From the NCBI GenBank assembly GCA_029817715.1, contig JARUPY010000237.1, positions 372,001 to 436,000 on the forward strand: 64,000 bases of DNA, in the 5' to 3' direction. Position 1 is the first letter of the stretch. Every line of letters starts with the position of its first letter. This DNA is from Melastoma dodecandrum (lineage: Eukaryota; Streptophyta; Magnoliopsida; Myrtales; Melastomataceae). Shown here piece by piece: positions 10,531-22,255 of the stretch. The notes under the pieces are model-generated. The model did not search any database. It was given only the letters and a program-made list of their open reading frames with translations, and was not told where the DNA came from. Both the position numbers and the translations under genes were made by a program.

Positions 10531-13345
10531 AAATAGACGAGTCAAATTTAGACTTAGCCGGAAGCCGACATAGACACGAGAGTTTAAAATTCACGTGATC
10601 AGCTAATGTTATGAGCGGGATATTACCAGTACTTTAGATGCGATTACGTGCGACGATGACCTAAAGTAATCGGGTTTGGGTAACGATTATGGAGGCTTCT
10701 CAGGCAATAATTATTGGATGAACCTAGGTGCAATAATTATTAACCTTTTGGAAGATAAGATCGTTGTAACTTAATTTATGTTAAGAAAGGAAAGGAAAAG
10801 AAAAGAAACAAACTCATATTTCTCCCTGGTCGTGGTGTATCTGGGGAGAGAAGGCTGACAAATTAAAGAAAATAATTAGAAATCAGGGGAGGAGGAAGGG
10901 GGGATCGTTCTTAACCCCAAAACTTAGCGGAGAAGTCTCGTTGGGATTCACCTTTTCCCTCTGCAAATCAACCGATGAGGAACAGGGCAGCTTTCCCCGA
11001 TTTCTCTTTTACGCCTTAGACTGCGAGCAACCGTGGCCGCTGTCGCCGCGAGAAGGACGGCTAAACCCCGGAAGAGGAAGCGTAGAGCAGGAACCGTTGA
11101 CGCCAAGGAAGAGGGAAGTCCTCGGCTCGAAGGGCTCGCAACGGCTCTGTACGTCTCACCCCTTTTCTTTCTGTCCTCCTTGCCTTGAGTTGCCCTGCTG
11201 TCGTTTGATGTGTGAACTTTGTCCACGGGTTTGCTTGGGTCCATGCTCTGTTACGTCCTTGGTTTGATTTTGTGCCCTGAAACCCTTGTTGATGCTTGAA
11301 TCATGGCTACCGTGGGAGTGTTTGTCAGACTGTGAAATGAGGGAAGTTGAGCCATACGATTCCTGTGTTGGGATTTCGAGGTGATCTTTAAGAGTAATTG
11401 ATTTATCGTTGGGTGATTCTTTTCTGGGTTCTTCCATCTTACAATGGTTCAAGTCTTTGGACGTCAATTCCTAGGAAATATTATTTCTTTTATTAGGTTC
11501 AGCCTTTTACTTGGTTCCTAATTTCTATTTTAATCCTCATGATGTTTCATGTTGAACTAGTCGGTATGTTTCTACTCCTGGTGTAGTTAGGACAGCTTTA
11601 GATTTCTTTGTTGTTTCCCTCTTATGCCTTTCTTCTAGCAAGTTCGATTGCCTTGTTGCAGTTTGGGTTCCTGGGTCAGTTAGTTTGGGATTTGGAATTG
11701 TTTAGAGGATATTTTATTAGCCATTGGTTCCTCCCCGGTCCATTACGGAGTCGATGATTCCCATTAGTTCATTCAGTGGCTGCTGGGATATCCTCGAGAT
11801 TGCGCAATATGATGGAGGGATGAGATTGAATTCCTATGCTGTGTTTGGTTGGAAAAGTGTCCGTACTGATTTAGAATACGATGGGGCACATGAAAATATA
11901 TCCACTATGTTCTGGGGGTTAGAAATTCCCTTGCTGGTTTAATTGTGAATGCCACTGTTGTCCTCCGTAGTAGAGATAGAAATGAAATATAGCATTTGAG
12001 AACTGTCGGTCTCTTTGCGCCTACAGTTTGTGTGTCAACTCGGGACGTCTTTTGTTTTCTTTTTCTCGATGTTGGTTGTGTCGCCGTCGTCGTTACCGGG
12101 GTGTTTTGCTGATGTCGTGGCCGAGGAACAGATTGATTTGTTTCTCGGGGTGGTTGTTTTGCGTGCTTGATTTCGTAAAGTTGCTGCACTTGGAAACTCG
12201 CCTGGAATCTTGGCCTCCCTGGTTGTACAGTTTCATCCCTTCCCTCTTGTTCCCGGAGTTGCTTGTGAAAATGTTGCGGGAAATTCCTGTGGATTGAGTT
12301 GTGAGTGAGGCGTGCTCTTGCGAGTGTGGAAGTATGAACTGTTGGAGTTGGTTACGCTGCTTCTTACCCAGGTGCGTTGCCTTGTTTTTCTGTCGCGGAT
12401 GAGATCGCTCTGTTAATGGCATGAGAGGTTGGGATGATTCGTTTTATGAATGGAAAAGAAACGGGGTTTGTTCGGGATGCGAACCAGGGTCTTCGGAGGA
12501 GGATGTCCTTTACGTAAAGGGATGATTGGGAGAGAACGGTGACACGAGTTGATCGGGACAGAACCGAACTCCGCCCCCGGGGTGGTGCGGGTTCCACTTG
12601 GACTGCGGGGGAGTTCAGTCGTTCTGTTATGTGCCTGACTTCGGAACGATCTCGCATCCTGTTGAGGTAGTGGAGGCTATTTCGGATAGCCGCTACCCTG
12701 CGTTATAATTCAATCTTCTGCCGCGATGAGACCCTGGTTGAGTGTGTGGCTGTTTTAGTCACTGTTGCGCGGTGAAATTGTTGTTACCCGACTGTGATGT
12801 CGGAGGAGTGCGGGGAGGCGACGACCACTCGCGGTCGTGCCTGCTGCCGTTACCCGGGCGCTCCCGGAGGAGTGGGTGGGGACGCACTTCGGTGGTCTTG
12901 GCACCGTTTTGAAGTGTTGATATTGATGGAAAGAGAGGTTTGAGGGAGTCGATACCGTTATGATTATTCTTACTACTGAATAGATTGACGGTTTGTTATA
13001 TGTTTTACCATGATGAATGCAGCGCGGATGTTAATGGTATCTATTTTTCATGTGTCACTCCGAGAATGCGTGTGCATAATGATTTTTAAAGATGCACGTT
13101 AGGGCTGTATAGAGGTCTCATTGTTTTCGCTTGTGCATGGGTGAAACGTGCTCAGCGAATTATCGCTGACCCCAAATGGGGAATTTATTTTTACTGTCTC
13201 AGAGATATGATAGAAAGGGTACACGTGACGGATTTTATCGAACTAGTCAAAGATTGACAACGCGGTGCGGTGAAGACCTTAATTTTGTCATGTCCGCTGT
13301 TTGACCGGTCAACTTCGGTTCTGAAATTTTTCAGGTCGTTTCATC
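10530..13345 (+). mobile_element. Long LTR-like segment C (Ty3-gypsy type)
   Basis: Plus-strand relative of segment B. Shared landmarks include the GAGCGGGATATTACCAGTAC region near 10,612, the GC-rich leader around 11,000-11,160 (GTACGTCTCAC), the GGCGCTCCCGGAGGAGTGGG block at 12,857, the TTATCGCTGACCCCA block at 13,161 and an end at CAGGTCGTTTCA (13,333-13,344). It is longer than B (about 2.8 versus 2.15 kb). It ends abruptly against a fragment of another repeat (13,346), so the element is broken there. No gag or pol follows. Confidence 0.6.
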
Positions 13346-13410
13346 AAGCCTCCGGGGGAAGAAGGTTTTCTTCCTCCATCGTACTTGGGAGGATTCCCCT
13401 CTTGAGTTGA
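13346..13410 (-). repeat. Fragment of the 37.3 / 61.5 kb repeat
   Basis: The GCCTCCGG...GAAGAAGGTTTTCTTCCTCC stretch and the GGGAGGATTCCCCTC that follows are shared with 61,540-61,610 and, inverted, with 37,330-37,390. It joins directly onto the end of LTR segment C. Confidence 0.65.
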
Positions 13411-13920
13411 GGGAGCGGGCTGCCTTCCGTCCGTTGTGCGGATTGTTGGATGGTGGTGGTCCAATCTGTTGTCGTACCACCCGAGGAAGCCGTTGGATTT
13501 GTATTATTATTTGCATTTGTTTTTTTTTGGCCGTGTGATTCGTGGCTTCTTTCATTTGTTTGTTTTAGATGTATTAGAAAATCGTTAATTGAGTCCCTAG
13601 ATTTATTTTAACTTCTCAAATTGATCTTGATTTTAAAGTGATTTTCGATTTAGTCCGAATAAGAAATGCTTAAAAATTCATAACAAGTTTAAAAGTGACA
13701 TTGTCGCTTAATGAAAATGCAATTAGGATATTAATTTCACGTAACTAATTTTTAAATCAAAATTAATTACCTAATCCTATTTAGAGATGATAAGCATTAA
13801 TCAAATATCGCTAAACATGTTCAACGATTGTAAGCATGTTTGAGAAGTTTTAAAATTTAAAGAGCACATTCAGTTAATGTTAAATTTAGTCTAATCGCAT
13901 GTCATTAAAACTTGATTATT
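13410..13920. other. AT-rich intergenic, no recognisable gene
   Basis: No conserved frame, RNA gene or structured repeat seen. Confidence 0.45.
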
Positions 13921-13924
13921 GTCG

Positions 13925-14022
13925 AGTGTTTTGGGTTACTAGCCAATTTGGGGATCTAAACCTGAATACATGAGAAGTTGACAGGTTGTACTAGCGAAGG
14001 AACCTAGAGGGGTAGCAAAAAA
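13925..14022 (+). repeat. Direct repeat of 16,482-16,632
   Basis: The stretch starting GAGTGTTTTGGGTTACTAGC and continuing to GGAACCTAGAGGGGT is found again at 16,482-16,632 in the same orientation. The first copy lacks an internal piece of roughly 45 bp. The two copies bracket the R1-like part of block P. Confidence 0.7.
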
Positions 14023-16379
14023 AGGAACTCTTCAAGGTTTCTCCCCATCAGACCAGCTCCAGCTGCTCCGTCGCGGCAGAATGACAAAACAATAATTTGT
14101 CCAACCGAAAACAATGATAAAGAACAAAAACCGGACAAAAAGCACTGAATCACTTAATAAAAACACGTAACTTTCTAAGTATAACTCTTAAGTGGGTTTG
14201 AGAGCAAAATGTTAAACACGAAATAGTACACCTAGCATGGACTGATTAGAAACTCACCTTCACTCACCGATGTCGGTTTGCATTCGATTTAAATCCAAGC
14301 ATTCCCAATCATGTTTGACGGAGTATAAGACATGCAAGGAAACAAGAAAGCACCTTAGCTTTCATGAAAGTAATAATGATATAGACAAATCATTTAAAAA
14401 TGAACTTATGAATGTCAAATGTAAGTGCATTGTCAAACGTGTATGAAAAAAAGTTAAATGATCAAAGCATGATATGAATGACAATCTCAAAACTTGAATG
14501 TAGTAAAGAAGATTCAAACCAAGGGAGTAAACACGATGAAATGAGAAATATAAACAATACTTGAGTTCTAATAATTCAATTTAGTAAAGAATGGAATTCC
14601 CGATAGATTAGCAACCATAAAAAAAAGGCATAACTTGAGTTCTCATATGCTCAATAGGTGATATAGTTACCAAAACGTAACTATTCAAGTTTTGAAACAA
14701 ACAAGATAAGTTTTAGACCACACCGATTAGCAAAATGCAAGATATGAATTGAACGGTGAAGGTCAATACATGTATCCAGCCTAAAACAATGATAAAGAAC
14801 GAATCTAATAATCAACTCTCAACCTCCCATATGATAGGTGACATACTACGACAAGTTCTTAGTAAGTTTAAATTACCTTGCGAAGGCCAATGTAAATACA
14901 CGAATTACAAAAAACGATTGGAAATGTCACTGTTTTGTACGAAAATTTGGCCAACCTTATGAAATTTACTGCTGAGTAAAAAATCCATTTTGACCGGATT
15001 GCCTGTGGTAGCATGTTTACAGGCAATCCGATTTTGCGGGATTGCCTGTGTCTGGACACTTAGCCAAAACCAAATATATGGACAAGTGGGATTGTCGGTC
15101 AAATGCATGTCCAAAGACAATCCGGTTATGAACGGATTGATGTTAATAAGTACAAAAAAATTGTTCTAAGCAAAAATGCAAAATAATCGTAATATCCAAA
15201 AATTGCTTTCTTTTACGAAATATTTGCAAATAGCCGACACCAAAAAATTTGTACAATTAATTCGTATCGACAAAGAAAATATTAGTATTTACGAAATATT
15301 TGTCGCGAGCGAATATCCTATATGAATTTATTGTCACGAAACGATTTAATTGTATACTTTACGAAATATTTTTTAGCATCAAAATTTAGAATACGTAAAG
15401 TTCGACATTTTTTCGTATTACACAAAGAGACAAAATAGCACTATAAAATTTTTTATTGATTTCTTTTCGAAGTTATTGTTGGTCAATTTTTTTCAGATTT
15501 TACGAAAAATTTGTCGAACTTTACGAAATAACTGTCAAGCAAAAAAAATTGAGCCCACGGAAATTCCACCCACGGTAATTAACAGGTCCCCTCAATTTCA
15601 TCATCATATTAATCCAATGTTGCTGGAAATGTAAGTTCACTGTTGGGTTAGTTATTGAGCTGGTGCTAAACTAGAATAGTTACATAATATCCTTGCTATC
15701 TTGTCGATGCCGCTGGTTGTTCTTGATTAATTGATTTCGTCGTAGGTTTTTGTCTATCTCATGCTAATAAAGGACTTCCTTTTATGAAATGTCGGTTTCG
15801 CCCCTTAGTTAAAAATAGTTTGAAGGACAGGGGAAGGGATCTAGCCGTAATATACCGTAACCTATGTCTTATCCATCAATGGACCATAGGTTATAAAATA
15901 GCCTACACCCAACTGTAAGCCATGTTTATCAAACGAGATGCGCATCTCCCAATAATTTTAAAGATCACGATACTTTAGTGAGATTTCATGCACTGTCTTA
16001 TATCACAACGTGTTTTTTATAAAATATACTTTAATAAAGTAAAATAAAATAAATAAAAGTAAAGTAAAAATAAACAATTAATGAAAGCCCAAATAAAAAA
16101 AAATCTAACACGGTTATCTCTTCCAAACATGGAAACATATCTTCAAATCATATGTTAAATTAATTGATGGAAATTATTATATTATATCAAATGAGATTCA
16201 TTTTATCCGGATTGATTTTAATCGGATCAATTATGAATGTCTTAAACATTTTGGTGAGGTAGCTTTCTAAATAATGATTTGGAAACAAAATCTCAATTTA
16301 TGAAAATTAATTTGGAAAGGTTACACTGATAATTGTCATATTAAATCTTCTTAATTATGATTTTATCTTGACAAATATA

Positions 16380-17240
16380 ATATGCAGTAATGTTAACATT
16401 GATTTTGATGATATTTAAGTAACATACTATTTATGATCATATCTTTTATTGAAGAGCTTGAGCAAAGTGTTACTGAGCCACTTATTGAGTGTTTTGGGTT
16501 ACTAGCCAATTTGGGGATATATACCTGAATACATGAGAAGTTGACAGGTTGTATAAGAAAGAGAGGAAGAAAATGTGAACATAAAAAAATATAAAAGGGG
16601 TTCCATCCAAGGAACCTAGAGGGGTCGAAAAAAAATGTTATTATTTTTTTTTTTTTGAAAGTCGAAATGGCAATCAAGTTTTTTTAAGAAAATTAAGTGA
16701 TAAACGGAAAATTGTGGGTTAGTAGAGATTTTCGTGTAAAAAGATTCTCTTAATTTTTAAATTTAATTTAATTTTATGATTTGAGATTTAAATTATTTAA
16801 AATTTATCTTTTTCAATATATTTATATTTGCTTACCACTCTAAATATTTTCACATGAAAGATTTTAATTGTTAAAGTATAAGATAAATGACGAAAAAATT
16901 ACTTCTCTTATGTTTTCAATTTTCATTTTTTTTTAATAAGATAAAGTCATTTAATTATTGAAAGTTATATAAAAATAATTTTTTTCCTAAAGAATAGAAT
17001 TGATAAAATCTTTAGTATTTAACATATTCATGATAAAAATGAGAGATGATGCCGCGGTCGGAAGATGAAATGGAGGAGACTTTGCCTTGAAGATTCAGAT
17101 GAGGATGGAAAAGAGGAGGGAAATCAAGGTAGCGGAGACTCCTCACCCAAGTCTTTTGTCTCAATACAAATGTTGGATCATCCCACCTATATCACGTGTA
17201 ATTAGGCCCTGTTATTGTCGATGAAATCTGTTTGTAAGAG
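16380..17240. other. AT-rich spacer within block P
   Basis: Includes a poly-T run near 16,640 and no gene. The piece 16,550-16,600 recurs near 35,985-36,020 and, inverted, near 61,800. The same spacer lies in block Q. Confidence 0.5.
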
Positions 17241-17248
17241 GCTCAGAC

Positions 17249-17760
17249 ATGCCAAGGATTCAGGAACAATACAAGCTTCTGCTTCCGAGGAGCATCTCCA
17301 AGGGCCCGGCTCCCCTGATTCGTGGACAGGCCTCAAATGGAGGTAATGAATATCCAAGCATCGCCATTGGCAACGGTAAAGGGAATAATCTCGAGCCTTG
17401 TGAGCTAGTTGTAATCGAGTCTATTGGTGTTGATGATGTTGGCGACAAATCCCTCCCATAGAAAAAGGTTGGATTGCGCTCCCAGAAAAGATTCGAGCCA
17501 AGAGGCAAAATCTAGAGGGACACTAGGATTCCTGTTTGTTTGTGCCAATTTCTTACGTTCTTCCTATAAATCGCCAAGGATGTGTGGACGGACGGAAGTT
17601 CGCAAAACAGACTCCCTCGAGGTCGCTGTACCTAGCGAGCCTAAAGAAACCCAAGAGCTTGGAACTGTTTCTAGGAGCTTTGGACATTTGTCTCCCGGCC
17701 AATGAAGGGGTCACTGACCTGCAGCGGACACAACTAGTTATCGAGGAACAATGACCGGAG
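17249..17760 (+). pseudogene. Pseudogene fragment of the ubiquitin-like/basic-linker family (plus strand)
   Basis: The first frame (17,249-17,461) contains PLIRGQASNGGNEYPSIAIG. It matches the minus-strand gene's third exon (PLIHGQASDGGGKEYPRIAIG), followed by GVDDVGDKSLP, which matches its linker (DVDNKSLPKK). A stop interrupts it at 17,459-17,461. The linker continues in another frame (LDCAPRKDSSQEAK versus KCASRKDSTKKQQ), so there is a frameshift as well. It faces the intact gene tail to tail. A copy lies at 54,938-55,443 and a partial one at 22,366-22,745. No start exon or introns remain, so I infer a non-functional relic. Confidence 0.65.
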
Positions 17761-17922
17761 ATTCGACCGGATAATACTAAATCTTAGTTAAATACCTCCA
17801 AATCAAGAAAAAATATATAAGTTCCACTTATTGATCTAGCCATGAAATTTATGCCTTCAAAACCTCAATTTTCATCAAAACATTCAAAGGACGAAGACTG
17901 AGTCCTTTCTTCTATGGAACCT

Positions 17923-19362
17923 TCAAACGAGCAAATCCATTCCTCGAGATTTTCCTGTAACTAGGTGATATTTATCGGGAGATAATTGGCTCAGCTTTCC
18001 GAGCCAGCTTTCATATTCCCTTACTTGGTCATGCCTACAAAAACATCACACAATACTCCTATCACTTGAAAGTATCCCACGTGAATAAAAATAAATATTC
18101 GCACATTCATCGAGATTTATACCAGTATGCCAGAGATTCGAAGGGATGGTAATTCTTGTACAATATCTTGGAGTATTTCTGCACATTCTTCTTGGTGCAA
18201 TCCTCCTTGTGCACCTTTTGTATATCCATCAATTTGTCACGGTTTCATATTGCATAATATAGCAAATTACCAAAAGATAAGACTATGAATGCAATCTTTG
18301 TTCTTACCATCCTAATGTGCCTAGCGGTTTCAGTGTCTCCCGGAACCTGGTCATAGACTCCAACACACATTAGGAGAAGGTTGAATGCAAAGTCGCCCAT
18401 TCCCTTAATTCTTTTCTTTATTGGCTTCAAGTGGTCCGAATCTTCCCTCAAAGCCCTTTGCTCAAGCATGCTGAGGACGTCCCTGTTTTCTCCTCCAACG
18501 AATTTCTTAGCAAGTATAAGTATCCATTGCGCCCTATGGCCAACTTTGCAATACTCGCGCAGACCATTTTCTCCCAGAATGATAATCTCTTTAGCACTTG
18601 GAAAGTTCCCGATTGGCCCTTCAGGCTTTCCATTGTCCTGATTCTTATATTCTCCGGTCACAATCTTTTGTTGCATGACACAGAGAACCCTGGCCATTCT
18701 CAATGTTCTCTCCCAACTAATCAATTGAAAATAAAATTAAAAATTTTTCGGTGTGAAAGAATCGAACAAAATAAGCTGAAATTAAGGGACTAATTTTTAA
18801 GTTAGAAATAAAATGATACTCACTCGGAGTTACAAAATAGAAAGATCTTGACCGCATCTTCAAAAATAGTTGGATTATGGAATATTCGTCCAAAACCTTC
18901 TAGCTTTGCTAATGGATGAATCGCGTGAAATTCGTTCATCATTCTCTCGTCTCGTTCGGAGATCCTCAGCATCCGACAAACTTGCTCCTGTGATGATGTC
19001 ATCAAGGCTTTGACAAATTTAAGGTAAAACAGAAAGGAAAGGAAAAAATGATTAATGAGAGGTTTTACTTGGATAATGCGATGGTCTCTCAACGATAGTA
19101 GAGGATGAGGATCGTGTATGCGAATAATGAGATGGCGAGAACTCGGACAACCATGCTGAGAGATGGAGACGTCAACCGAAGTGGCTTCATCAGCAAGCCT
19201 TAGAGGACGTCGCAAAGTGGAAGTCTCCGGAATCCAGCGGTTGGGGGCCATCATGAACATGCCGTGATTGCACACTACCTTCTTGAGATCAAAAGTCGGG
19301 TATTTGTTACCAAGTTCCACAACAATATGCACGGATTCAATCTTGTCCTCTGTAAAGGCCAT
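17923..19362 (-). CDS. HhH-GPD superfamily DNA glycosylase, copy P
   Basis: Predicted base-excision-repair glycosylase acting on damaged bases in the nucleus; substrate unknown. Exons on minus: 19,362-19,069, 18,987-18,824, 18,716-18,308, 18,214-18,123, 18,034-17,923. All four introns have GT-AG ends and preserve phase, giving 356 residues. Family signatures: VVCNHGMFMMAPNRWIP near residue 30, RMLRISERDER near 105, GFGRIF and LFEDAVK, then across the second splice DWERTLRMARVLC. The helix-hairpin-helix and GPD loop follow (IKGMGDFAFNLLLMC ... VPGDTETARH), with the conserved Asp. The position used by lysine in bifunctional glycosylases is not Lys, which suggests a monofunctional enzyme if active. 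The ATG at 19,362 is possible, but ACAG just after it also works as a splice acceptor, so these exons may be the 3' half of a larger gene starting at 21,039. Block Q encodes the same protein. Confidence 0.8.
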
Positions 19363-19747
19363 TAAAAATACAAAATTAATTATTTCTTAAAAAATAACCT
19401 AAAATAATAAGAAAAAAAGTTATGGATTGAAAAAATTACACGTATGCACTACAGAGATACAAATACCAATGACAGTAAAATAAGACACCTGGAAACAAAT
19501 AAATAATAGCAAAACTAGAATGGAGATAAATTAGAATTACAAATTTACCCAACCATAATGGAGGAAATGACCAATATGAAGGATTAAATAGTTGCTTGCT
19601 TACATGAACAAGAACACGCGATCATTGATATGACGAGAATCTCAGGAAAATGAGCAGAGTCAGTTTTTACTTTTGGCAAGAGTACTTTGAAAACCAAGCA
19701 AAAACACTTTTCTCCAAGTACAACACATGAAAGGAGCATCCACTTAC

Positions 19748-21039
19748 TAGAAGGAATCGTTCCAATCTCCGAGTAGCAAATTGGTAAACCTGTACGAAGC
19801 GCGATAATTAAAACCAGAGGTTGGCCAACAATAGATAAATAAAAAATGGCCAGAACCTTTAATAGCATCTTCCCTGGTGGCATTCTTGGAATCCCCCACG
19901 GCCATCTGGTCCCGAGAAACATCTTCGGTTTTTGCTCCATCGATGGCATCATTCTGAATTGTGAAACCCTTCTGAGCTTCAGTTCTGCTGCCAACGTCAG
20001 CATCTAAGACCTCTCCATCCATGATCATGGCAGTATCACCAATGATTTTCTCCTTATCAATGGGGTCTTCAGCCTCGGGGAGAGAATTCGATGCTTTTGA
20101 AACATGTTTTGTCCCCTCTAGTTGTTGCTTCTTGGTCGAATCTTTCCTGGAAGCACATTTTCTCCTTTTCTTTGGGAGAGATTTATTGTCAACATCAACC
20201 GTCTGAGGAGAAACCAAGGCATTCTTGGGCAGCTCTTCAACACCTGTTTCTTCATTGTCGATTCCTTTCATGCCCAGAGAACTCATAGCTGCAGATTAAA
20301 ATAGAACGCAACAGCAAATTATTCATTTTCAGCCGTGTAATGAACAGAAGAACAGAGTGTACATAAACTTTTGGCTGGAAACTCAATGGAGCGACAGAAA
20401 TCTCAAGACCAGAAGGATGATTGTCGAGATTATTCCCTTCACCGCCGCCAATGGCGATGCGTGGATATTCTTTACCTCCTCCATCTGAGGCTTGACCATG
20501 AATCAAGGGAGCAGACCGTTGGAGATGCTCCTCGGTAGTAGAAACTTCCGCAAAAAGGAGCAGGTCACGTCCCCTCCGGTTGACAAAGCAGGACATGAGC
20601 ATGGAATCAGAAAGGCAGTACAATTGACGGCGGTGCTTGAACTGCAGCAATAAGAAAGAAAGTTATAAAGGAAAAACCGTTAATATGCTAAAAATCAAAT
20701 GCAACATGCAGAAACACAATCAAGGGCCAGGCAAACCTTGAGGGAATGGACCACTATCTCTCCGTGGCTGGGGAAGGTCGTCAAATGACAGGCCGTCATC
20801 TTGGCTACAAACACAAGGCGACGAGGGCAGCAACTCAGATGCGGAAGGTGAATCGACGGAAAACAGAGCAAGAAAGAGGTCGGACAGACGGGAGTCTTAC
20901 TCTTGAGGTCAGAGACGGAGTCGGTGGGAAGAACATCCAAGGCGAGGCGAGTGACGAGGCTCGTGTGGATGAAGGCGACGGTGATGCAGGGCTGCTCCGC
21001 CCCCGAAGGCGGAGGAACTGAACCCAACTCCGATGTCAT
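19748..21039 (-). CDS. Ubiquitin-like N-terminus and basic linker, copy P (probable 5' half of the glycosylase gene)
   Basis: Exons on minus: 21,039-20,901 (ATG at 21,039), 20,804-20,737, 20,641 to about 20,369, 20,288-19,857, 19,789-19,748. The first three give a ubiquitin-like pattern: RLALDVLPTDSVSDLK resembles the second strand and helix start of ubiquitin, and FKHRRQLYCLSDSM ... RDLLLFAEV resembles its last strands. The fold is my inference. The fourth exon encodes a lysine-rich linker with a likely nuclear signal (KSLPKKRRKCASRKDSTKKQ). The fifth is a 42-bp mini-exon. Its end is in phase with the acceptor at 19,349 of the glycosylase exons, suggesting one protein of about 670 residues. 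The join between exons three and four is unresolved: the obvious donor (AAA|GTTTATG) is out of phase by one base. Function unknown. Confidence 0.55.
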
Positions 21040-21535
21040 TCGGGGGGTTGATTTTTCGCCCCCCTTTTCTTTTGATACACACACGTTCATCAATCCCCTT
21101 GAAATATAAAAAGAGATTCTTTTAAAACCAGCAACAAATAATAAAACGGAGAGTGACAAAGAGATATGGTGCCAAAGATATCGATCAACGGGGCAAAGAT
21201 TTCGGCCGGATCACAATTACAACCCATTGAAAATCTTGTAAGAATTTAAATTAATACCCCACACAACACAAAATCCTTTTGCCTTGGGCTCTGTTGTGAT
21301 CGTGTGAGTTGGAGAAGGGCTTACACTCTCCCCATCGACCCCCTCCCCTCTTCCCAATTCTGTAAAGTTTTTTCTCAAGGAGCCTTTTTCCTCGATAAAG
21401 CTTATCAGAGTCTACTACATGAGAAATAATAATATGAGAAATAAATGAACAAAGAATATCGTAACAATATATCCTTCAATTAGATATATATCAATTTAAA
21501 AAAAAATAAATAAATTGAGTGATCAATTCAAATAT

Positions 21536-22255
21536 ATCAGTTTGCGTGTGGTGCCCAGTTTGAGGATTGTTTTGGCTTGTTGCAATTGTTTTGGTGACTT
21601 CTTATTTTCTGTTATTTTCTCAGGCCTCTTTGGGGGACTAGTAGTTGAAATGGAGAGCTCACCCGGGTCTTTTGTCTCGACAAATTTTGGTTGTAGGGGG
21701 AGAGTCACGGGGACTTTTGTGCTGGCCTTTTGTGATGCCTGCCTTGAATGTTTTCATGGGGATTGTATTTTGGATTTAGACCCACAAGTGTAGCCGCTTA
21801 TCATCGGAGGTGGCTTCATGTTCATGGAACATGCAAATCAATTGTTATATGAGTGACATGAATATCCCCCTTCTCTTTTTAAATTTTTCGTGTTCTTGTC
21901 TCTAGGCGGAGGGTGGATCATCTAAACCTTATCATGTGTATTAGGCACTCAAATCGTCGCTTGGCCGCTGGATGGCGTGTCAAAACCGAATGGTTAAATT
22001 CATAATCTTCATAAATTTCTTCTTCTTGGAGTGCGCTCCCAGAAAAAGATTCGAATAAGAAGCGGAGAAGTTACAATGCCATGATCTTGGATGAAGAGGT
22101 CTTAGATGCTGACATTGGCAGCATCGAAATTTTCTTAAGTGTGTAGTTGTGCTGTGAGAGAAGATTTGGTTAAGTTGGTTTTGTGTTAATCCACAAGTTA
22201 GTACGTGATTATTTGATCAGTCAATTGATTGTATTCTATTTCTTGTTTAAATAAG
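21536..22255. other. Spacer with a small relic of the linker exon
   Basis: Starts just after block P. At about 22,030-22,140 (plus) the sequence resembles the linker exon (AMILDEEVLDADIG versus AMIMDGEVLDADVG). The frame at 21,515-21,793 is open for 92 residues but I recognise nothing in it. The stretch 21,879-22,250 recurs at 23,362-23,735. Confidence 0.5.

Larger units (their letters stand above)
14026..21536 (+). repeat. Segmental duplication block P
   Basis: Direct duplicate of 52,343-59,219 (block Q), collinear at an offset of about 37.7 kb. The glycosylase exon frames translate identically in both copies, so the event looks recent. P contains a stretch of about 665 bp (14,893-15,557) that Q lacks at the join near 53,252. 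Inside are an inverted R1 copy (14.0-16.35 kb), a short plus-strand pseudogene (17.25-17.76 kb) and the minus-strand ubiquitin-like/glycosylase gene (17.9-21.0 kb). Confidence 0.9.

Noticed and set aside
10941..11467. Overlapping frames of about 100 codons on both strands
   Set aside because: GC-rich leader of LTR-like segment C; no motif and no conservation of frame.
20746..21021. Plus-strand frames over the first exons of the block P gene (also 23,026-23,398 and 58,428-58,791)
   Set aside because: Antisense to exons with correct splice sites and conserved phase; no protein motif.
21515..21793. 92-codon plus-strand frame with Cys-rich end
   Set aside because: No recognised domain and no second copy; too little to call a gene.
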